From contig VAWN01000023.1 in assembly GCA_005885555.1 (NCBI GenBank), positions 1 through 64,000 on the forward strand: a DNA stretch of 64,000 nt, written 5' to 3'. A program made the position numbers and the translations under genes. Source of the stretch: Actinomycetota bacterium. GTDB taxonomy: Bacteria > Actinomycetota > Actinomycetes > Mycobacteriales > Micromonosporaceae. Numbering within the stretch: the first letter of the stretch is position 1; every line of letters begins with the position of its first letter. This document shows, piece by piece, positions 59,851 through 64,000 of the stretch. The notes below the pieces were generated by a model that saw only the letters and a program-made list of their open reading frames with translations, had not been told where the DNA came from and searched no databases.

Positions 59851-62800
59851 CTAAGCCGGTTCGGGGGCCGGCGTGGCCGGCGTGGGGAGCCCGTCGAGCA
59901 GCCGGTGCGCGCCGTTGCGGATGGCGAACGCGGCCACCTCCGCGATGTGCGGTTCGGCCCGGTCCAGCTCGCCACGCGCGACGAACGCCCGGGCCGCCGC
60001 CGCGAGCGCGAGGATCCGGTTGCTCGCGTTGCCGATCCGCCCGTACACCTCGGCGGCCTCCACATGGCAGGTCGGGTCGCCGGTGATGCGACCCTCCAGC
60101 GTCGCCATCGCGGCCGACACCCAGGGCGTCGACCGCGGGCTGCGCTTGAGCATCACCCGTACCCGGGCCGCGTCCTCGGCGTCGAGCAGCACCGCGGCCG
60201 CGGCGGCCGCGGCGACCCACTCGCCGAACGGGATCATCCGGGTGTTGCGCCAGTCCGCCTCCAGCGCCTCCAGTGCCGCCACCGCGTCGGCACGGTGGCC
60301 GCGCACCGCGTGGTACAGCGCCGTGTGCGCCAGCGTCGACAGCAGCACCCGGTGGAACCCGCCCCGCTCGGCGGCGGCCACCGCCTGCTGTACCTCGTCC
60401 GGCGCGACCGGGTCGCCACACAGCTCGCGCAGCCACGCCGACTGCGGGATCACGTGGTCCCACTCGGCGGTCGGCTGGCCGACCGCGGAGGCGCCGGCGC
60501 TGATCGCCGCCTTCCAGTCCCCGGCGAACATGCTCAGCCAGACGTCGTCGGCGAAGTTGGTGGCCAGCGCGTGCCCGGTGGCGAGGGCCAACCCGCGCAG
60601 CTCGTCGAACAGCCGCGTGGACCCTTCGAGGTCGCCCTCCTCCAGGTGCGCCCACGACAGGTTCTGCAGGGCGCGCCGGCAGCTGGACAGCTGCTGCCGC
60701 CGGCACAGCTCGGCGATCTCGGCGAGCTGGTCCAGCGCGTCGGGTTCGCCGGCCACGAACCGCGCGGTGGCCACCGTGATCGTCGCGCTCGCGTGCACCT
60801 CGACCAGGCCCAGCCGCTCGGCCATCTCGGCGGCCGCGTCCGCGGCGAGAATGGTCGGCTCCAGCTCGAAGTTGAGCATGTGCGTGCGGGCCAGGGCGAG
60901 CAGCGCGTTGGCCTTCTCCAGGGTGTCCGGCAGGGCGTCGAACAGCTCCACCGCCCGGTCCAGGTAGGCCAGCGTGGCCGGGCGGTCGGCGCGGCTCAGC
61001 GCCGCGGTACCCAGGACGGTCCAGGCCTTGGCGGCGTTCGCCGCGTCGCCGGCCGCGCTGAGCTGCTCGGCCAGCCGGGTCAGCCGGTCGATCCCGCCGC
61101 CGCGCAGGAACGCGTCGCCGTCGCGGTAGAACGCCAGCTCCGCGGCCAGCAGCTCCAGGATGGGGTCGGGCGGCAGTTGCAGGCCGCGCGCGCGGTCCAC
61201 CCACTCGGCCGCGGTGTTCAGGGCGTAGAGGGCGTAGGCGCGGCCGGCCGCCCGGTGCATCGCCTCGCGCGCCGCCGGCGCGTAGGGGGCCGGGTCCTCG
61301 CCGAGGGTACGGGCGATCTCGTGGGCCGCCCACCGGTGGTTCGCCAGCACCTCGGCCAGGTCGGTCTGCCGGCCCTCGGCGACCGTCTCCAGCCAGTCGG
61401 CGGTGCGCTGGTGCCGCAGTACGCGTTCGGCGCGCGGCAGCCGCTGGTAGCACACGTCGCGGACGAGGATGTGCCGGAACCGGTACTCCAGCTGCCCGGC
61501 CATTGTCGAGCCCGGCTGCTCCTGGATCAGGTCGCGCTGTTCCAACCGGCGCAGCGCCCACTCGACCGAGTCGACCGGCTGCCCTACCGCCGCGGCCACC
61601 GCACCCGGCCAGAACTGCCGGCCCACCACGGCCGCGGCCTGCAGGACCGCCCGGTCGGCCGGGTCGAGCAGGTCCAGCCGGTTGGCGATGACGGCCTGGA
61701 CGTTGTCCGGCATCGGCGGCGGCTCGCCGGCCTTGAGTGCCCACTGCGCGCCGGCCGGCCGGAGAATGCCGCCCTCCAGCAGCATCCGCACGTACTCCTG
61801 GGCGTACAGCGGGTTGCCGTCGGCGAGCTCCACCAGCTCGTCCGGGGTGACCGCGCGCTGGCCGAACATCAGCGAGTACATGGTGCTGATGTCGCTGTCG
61901 CGCAGCGGCGGCAGCGAGAGCGAGATGGTACCGGTGATGGTGCCGGTCCAGCTCGGGTGCTGTTCGCGCAGCTCCGGGCGGGCGGTGCAGATGATCAGCA
62001 GGGGCAGCCCGCGGGTCGACGCGCCGAGCATCTCGACGAACCGCAGCATCGCCTCGTCCGCCCAGTGCATGTCCTCGAAGACCAGTACCGTCGGCTGGCG
62101 CGCGGCCATCGCCAGGAGGAACCGGCGCCACAGCTGCTCGGTCTCCATCGGTGACAGCCCGGCGCCCGGGAGCCCGACCAGCGGCCCGAGCGCGTCGGCC
62201 AGCCGGCCGCCGTCGTCGCCGGTGGTCAGCTCGCTGACCGCCGCGTTGATCCGCCGCCGGGCGGTGGCCTCGTCGTCGGAGTCGAGGATCGACGCCTCGG
62301 CCTTGACGATGTCGGCCAGGGCGGCGTAGGTGACGTTCTCGCCGAAGGGCGCGCAGTGCCCGACCCGCCAGCAGATCGGCGAGTCGGTGATGGTGGCCGC
62401 GTGCCGGGCGAGTTCCCGGATCAGCCGGCTCTTGCCGATCCCGGGTGCGCCGAAGATGGTGACCAGCTGCGGTACGCGGTTGCGGACGGTCCGGTGCAGC
62501 GCGGTGATCAGCATGCCGCGTTCGTGCTCCCGGTCCACCATCGGGGTCAGCTCCGCGCTCAGCTCGCCGGGCTGGTGGTGGCGCGGCGCCCCGGCCAGCC
62601 ACACCCGGCTGGCGGTGGACCGGCCGCGCAGGGTCACCGACTCCTGCTCGACGCACTCGATGTCGGCGCGCACCGCCTTGAAGGTGTCCTCGTCGAGGTA
62701 CACCCCGCCGGCCGGGGCGAGGGCCTGCAGCCGGGCGGCGGTGTTGACCACGTCACCGGCGACGATCGCCTGGCCGCCGTCGCGCGCGGCGGACAGGTCG

Positions 62801-63402
62801 ACCAGCGCCTCGCCGCTGGCGATGCCGACCCGGAAACCCAGGCCGGCGGCCGCGATCCGGGTCTGGCGGGGCAGCAGTCGCTGCAGTTCCAGCCCGGCGC
62901 GCACGCAGCGCAGCGGGTCGTTCTCGGTGGCGACCGGGGCGCCGAACAGCGCCATCACCGCGTCGCCGATGTACTTCTCGACCACGCCGCCGTACTGGCG
63001 CACCACCCGGCGTGCCGTGGTGAAGTACTCGTTCTGGATGCTGCGTACCTGCTCCGGGTCGGCCCGCTCGGCGTACGAGGTGAACCACTGCATGTCGAGG
63101 AACAGCACGCTGACCCGGCGCCGGTCCTCCTGGCTGAGCAGTGGCGACTCGGTCAGCGAGTTGCCACAGTTGGTGCAGAATGCGGTGCCCACCTCGTGTG
63201 TCCGTCCACAGTGGACACACGTCGGTCGCAGCGGCGCACCGCAGCCGCCGCAGAACCGGTCGCCCGCGTTGGCGGTCCGACTACAGTTCGGACACGTATA
63301 CGTGATCCCATCTCCCCACGTGGATGGCGCGTGCGGCCGGCGTCCAGTATCGCGACCCGCGTTACGCCCGCCGGGCGAGGTGCCCGGAAGCCGACAGCAC
63401 AT
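59851..63402 (-). CDS. zinc-ribbon/adenylate cyclase/AAA-ATPase/TPR signalling protein
   Basis: About 1183 residues. Two zinc ribbons (CPNC...CGGCG, CVHC...CTNCG) at about 37-82. Class III nucleotide cyclase at about 97-270 with metal Asp in FLDMQWFTSYAE, substrate Lys in EKYIGDAVMALFG, Asp in AGDVVNTAARLQ and catalytic Asn/Arg, all present. An AAA/STAND-like ATPase follows with P-loop FGAPGIGKSRLIREL and Walker B LVFEDMHWAD. The C-terminal 600 residues are helical TPR-like repeats. Cyclase plus MalT-like ATPase proteins are known in actinobacteria and mycobacteria. Likely product cAMP, whose receptor may be the Crp gene to the right. ATG at 63402 or GTG at 63405. A 13-bp palindrome lies at 63204-63216. 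Confidence 0.9.
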   Translation of the reverse strand: MCCRLPGTSPGGRNAGRDTGRRPHAPSTWGDGITYTCPNCSRTANAGDRFCGGCGAPLRPTCVHCGRTHEVGTAFCTNCGNSLTESPLLSQEDRRRVSVLFLDMQWFTSYAERADPEQVRSIQNEYFTTARRVVRQYGGVVEKYIGDAVMALFGAPVATENDPLRCVRAGLELQRLLPRQTRIAAAGLGFRVGIASGEALVDLSAARDGGQAIVAGDVVNTAARLQALAPAGGVYLDEDTFKAVRADIECVEQESVTLRGRSTASRVWLAGAPRHHQPGELSAELTPMVDREHERGMLITALHRTVRNRVPQLVTIFGAPGIGKSRLIRELARHAATITDSPICWRVGHCAPFGENVTYAALADIVKAEASILDSDDEATARRRINAAVSELTTGDDGGRLADALGPLVGLPGAGLSPMETEQLWRRFLLAMAARQPTVLVFEDMHWADEAMLRFVEMLGASTRGLPLLIICTARPELREQHPSWTGTITGTISLSLPPLRDSDISTMYSLMFGQRAVTPDELVELADGNPLYAQEYVRMLLEGGILRPAGAQWALKAGEPPPMPDNVQAVIANRLDLLDPADRAVLQAAAVVGRQFWPGAVAAAVGQPVDSVEWALRRLEQRDLIQEQPGSTMAGQLEYRFRHILVRDVCYQRLPRAERVLRHQRTADWLETVAEGRQTDLAEVLANHRWAAHEIARTLGEDPAPYAPAAREAMHRAAGRAYALYALNTAAEWVDRARGLQLPPDPILELLAAELAFYRDGDAFLRGGGIDRLTRLAEQLSAAGDAANAAKAWTVLGTAALSRADRPATLAYLDRAVELFDALPDTLEKANALLALARTHMLNFELEPTILAADAAAEMAERLGLVEVHASATITVATARFVAGEPDALDQLAEIAELCRRQQLSSCRRALQNLSWAHLEEGDLEGSTRLFDELRGLALATGHALATNFADDVWLSMFAGDWKAAISAGASAVGQPTAEWDHVIPQSAWLRELCGDPVAPDEVQQAVAAAERGGFHRVLLSTLAHTALYHAVRGHRADAVAALEALEADWRNTRMIPFGEWVAAAAAAAVLLDAEDAARVRVMLKRSPRSTPWVSAAMATLEGRITGDPTCHVEAAEVYGRIGNASNRILALAAAARAFVARGELDRAEPHIAEVAAFAIRNGAHRLLDGLPTPATPAPEPA
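63204..63216. repeat. 13-bp palindrome, copy 6
   Basis: GTCCACAGTGGAC in the second zinc ribbon of the cyclase gene, read as GTC CAC TGT GGA (VHCG), not in the STVD frame. Confidence 0.95.
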
Positions 63403-63496
63403 CACATCTTCCCTCGCGACCGACTACAGTCGCACTCGCCTTTAGCACCGATCAGGCGAAAGGCCTAGACAACTGCGAGCGAAGGGATGCGCGAGA

Positions 63497-63760
63497 GTGT
63501 ACGTACGTCTCGCGACGGACTGGGCCGCACCGAACGGCGCTTTCCACGGTGCCGGCGATCTCGTCGACATCGACATCGTGACGCTCGCTGAACTGGAGGA
63601 GCGGGGCGTGGTGGAGAACTCGGAAGAGACCGACCGACCCGGTTGGATCGGACCCGGCCGGCCGGAGCACCAGGAAGGCTGGATCGGCCCGGGCGACGAG
63701 CCCGAGGGCGAGGGTACCGACGACTCGGACGCGCCGGACGCGCCCACCAGCGACTCCTGA
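63497..63760 (+). CDS. small acidic protein
   Basis: An 87-residue protein with GTG at 63497 after a GAAGGGA ribosome site. The N-terminal half (VRLATDWAAPNGAFHGAGDLVDIDIVTLAELEERGVVEN) has a simple domain-like pattern. The C-terminal half repeats GWIGPG and is very acidic (about 15 Asp/Glu). I recall comparable small proteins in related actinobacteria but no known function. It sits between the cyclase gene (divergent) and the Crp-family gene (convergent). Confidence 0.7.
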   Translation: MYVRLATDWAAPNGAFHGAGDLVDIDIVTLAELEERGVVENSEETDRPGWIGPGRPEHQEGWIGPGDEPEGEGTDDSDAPDAPTSDS

Positions 63761-63801
63761 TTGAGTTGTTGGCGCTCGCGTGGCGGGCGCCAACAACTCA
63801 A
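63761..63801. terminator. bidirectional hairpin terminator
   Basis: A perfect 15-bp stem TTGAGTTGTTGGCGC (63761-63775) pairs with GCGCCAACAACTCAA (63787-63801). It begins right after the TGA of the small acidic gene, and its right arm overlaps the TGA of the convergent Crp-family gene (63798-63800). Confidence 0.85.
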
Positions 63802-64000
63802 CGTTCGTTCATTCCGGCCCGGCGGCGCAGCGCCGCCAGGTCGGTGACCACGATCCGCCGCCCCTCGGTGCGCAGCCAGCCACGGTTGGCGAAGGAGCCG
63901 ATCGCCTGGTTCACGCTCTGCCGGGAACCGCCGGCCATCTCGGCCAGCTGGCTCTGGTTCAGCTCGATGGTGACCATCGGCGCCTGGCTGTCGCCGGCCA
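63798..64000 (-). CDS. Crp/Fnr family transcriptional regulator, C-terminal end
   Basis: Only the last about 66 codons are inside the window; the gene continues beyond the right edge. The winged helix-turn-helix is clear: MVTIELNQSQLAEMAGGSRQSVNQAIGSFANRGWLRTEGRRIVVTDLAALRRRAG. Recognition helix SRQSVNQAIGSF. This is the C-terminal DNA-binding domain of Crp/Fnr proteins; whether the missing N-terminal part binds cAMP cannot be seen. It is about 400 bp from a predicted adenylate cyclase gene. TGA at 63798-63800 lies in a terminator stem. Confidence 0.9.
   Translation of the reverse strand, partial: AGDSQAPMVTIELNQSQLAEMAGGSRQSVNQAIGSFANRGWLRTEGRRIVVTDLAALRRRAGMNER

Noticed and set aside
58130-62656. 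A 1508-codon open frame on the minus strand
   Set aside because: Only its last part (58130-58963) has real protein features and a ribosome site. The rest is an Arg/Ala/Gly-rich out-of-frame shadow of the cyclase gene and antisense to plsC.

Overview
The window is very G+C-rich (roughly 70-75% by eye), has dense GTG starts and many 4-bp start/stop overlaps. It carries actinobacterial signature genes: a QcrCAB bc1 complex with diheme QcrC, a four-subunit-type aa3 oxidase gene set (ctaC, ctaF, ctaE), a PimB'-type mannosyltransferase, a TB16.3-like SRPBCC protein, an AdoK-type adenosine kinase and a DUF3043 protein. This indicates a chromosomal segment of a filamentous-type actinomycete, most likely Micromonosporaceae-like (inference; genus not determinable from the sequence). 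From memory, the gene order follows the Mycobacterium tuberculosis block Rv2216 back to Rv2185c over most of the window, so this is core chromosome with lineage-specific insertions rather than an island.

Layout. 0-3.6 kb: the end of a frameshifted SF1 helicase, a SnoaL-like protein, an unknown protein and a polytopic membrane protein. 3.6-11.7 kb: TIGR01777 oxidoreductase, sucB, lpd, pepA, gcvT, cobS. 11.7-18.3 kb: a cobU-cobT fusion, a site-2 protease, an ankyrin protein divergent from a MarR regulator, an aldo/keto reductase and a WG-repeat protein. 18.3-22.8 kb: a three-gene ABC-2 exporter, DUF3043 and murA. 22.9-28.2 kb: nadA, glycerate kinase, erpA, adenosine kinase, TusA and a cysteine desulfurase. 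28.2-35.7 kb: the respiratory block ctaC-ctaF / qcrB-qcrA-qcrC-ctaE / CtaG-like. 35.7-42.7 kb: trpD, a broken hydrolase, an Lrp/RAM protein, an NTP transferase, a Nudix protein, a short Rel/SpoT homologue and a DEDDh/GIY-YIG nuclease. 42.8-46.9 kb: NYN protein, small Cys protein, M48 protease, PimB'. 46.9-47.5 kb: a gene-free repeat-rich region. 47.5-58.9 kb: thioredoxin/DUF4395, a NarL-type two-component pair, fadD15-like ligase, SRPBCC, ROK glucokinase, EEP nuclease, flavin monooxygenase and a hydrolase. 59-64 kb: PlsC acyltransferase, a giant adenylate cyclase/ATPase, a small protein and the end of a Crp-family regulator.

How the genes work together: ctaC/ctaF/ctaE with qcrCAB encode much of a bc1-aa3 supercomplex (ctaD is absent here). 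sucB and lpd supply E2 and E3 of a 2-oxoacid dehydrogenase. cobUT and cobS do nucleotide-loop assembly of cobalamin. The cysteine desulfurase, TusA and ErpA fit sulfur and Fe-S supply (NadA is a 4Fe-4S client). The predicted adenylate cyclase at the right end sits about 0.4 kb from a Crp-family regulator.

The signals least explained by genes are nucleotide-level. A 13-bp interrupted palindrome GTCCAC-W-GTGGAC occurs six times, inside genes and in two reading frames. A family of about 50-bp intergenic inverted repeats has three good and two degenerate copies. GGTACC is strikingly over-represented. Several small in-frame tandem repeats occur, one of which multiplies a start codon at a translational coupling junction. 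No discrete new defence or mobile system was found. No tRNA, rRNA, CRISPR or insertion sequence was seen.
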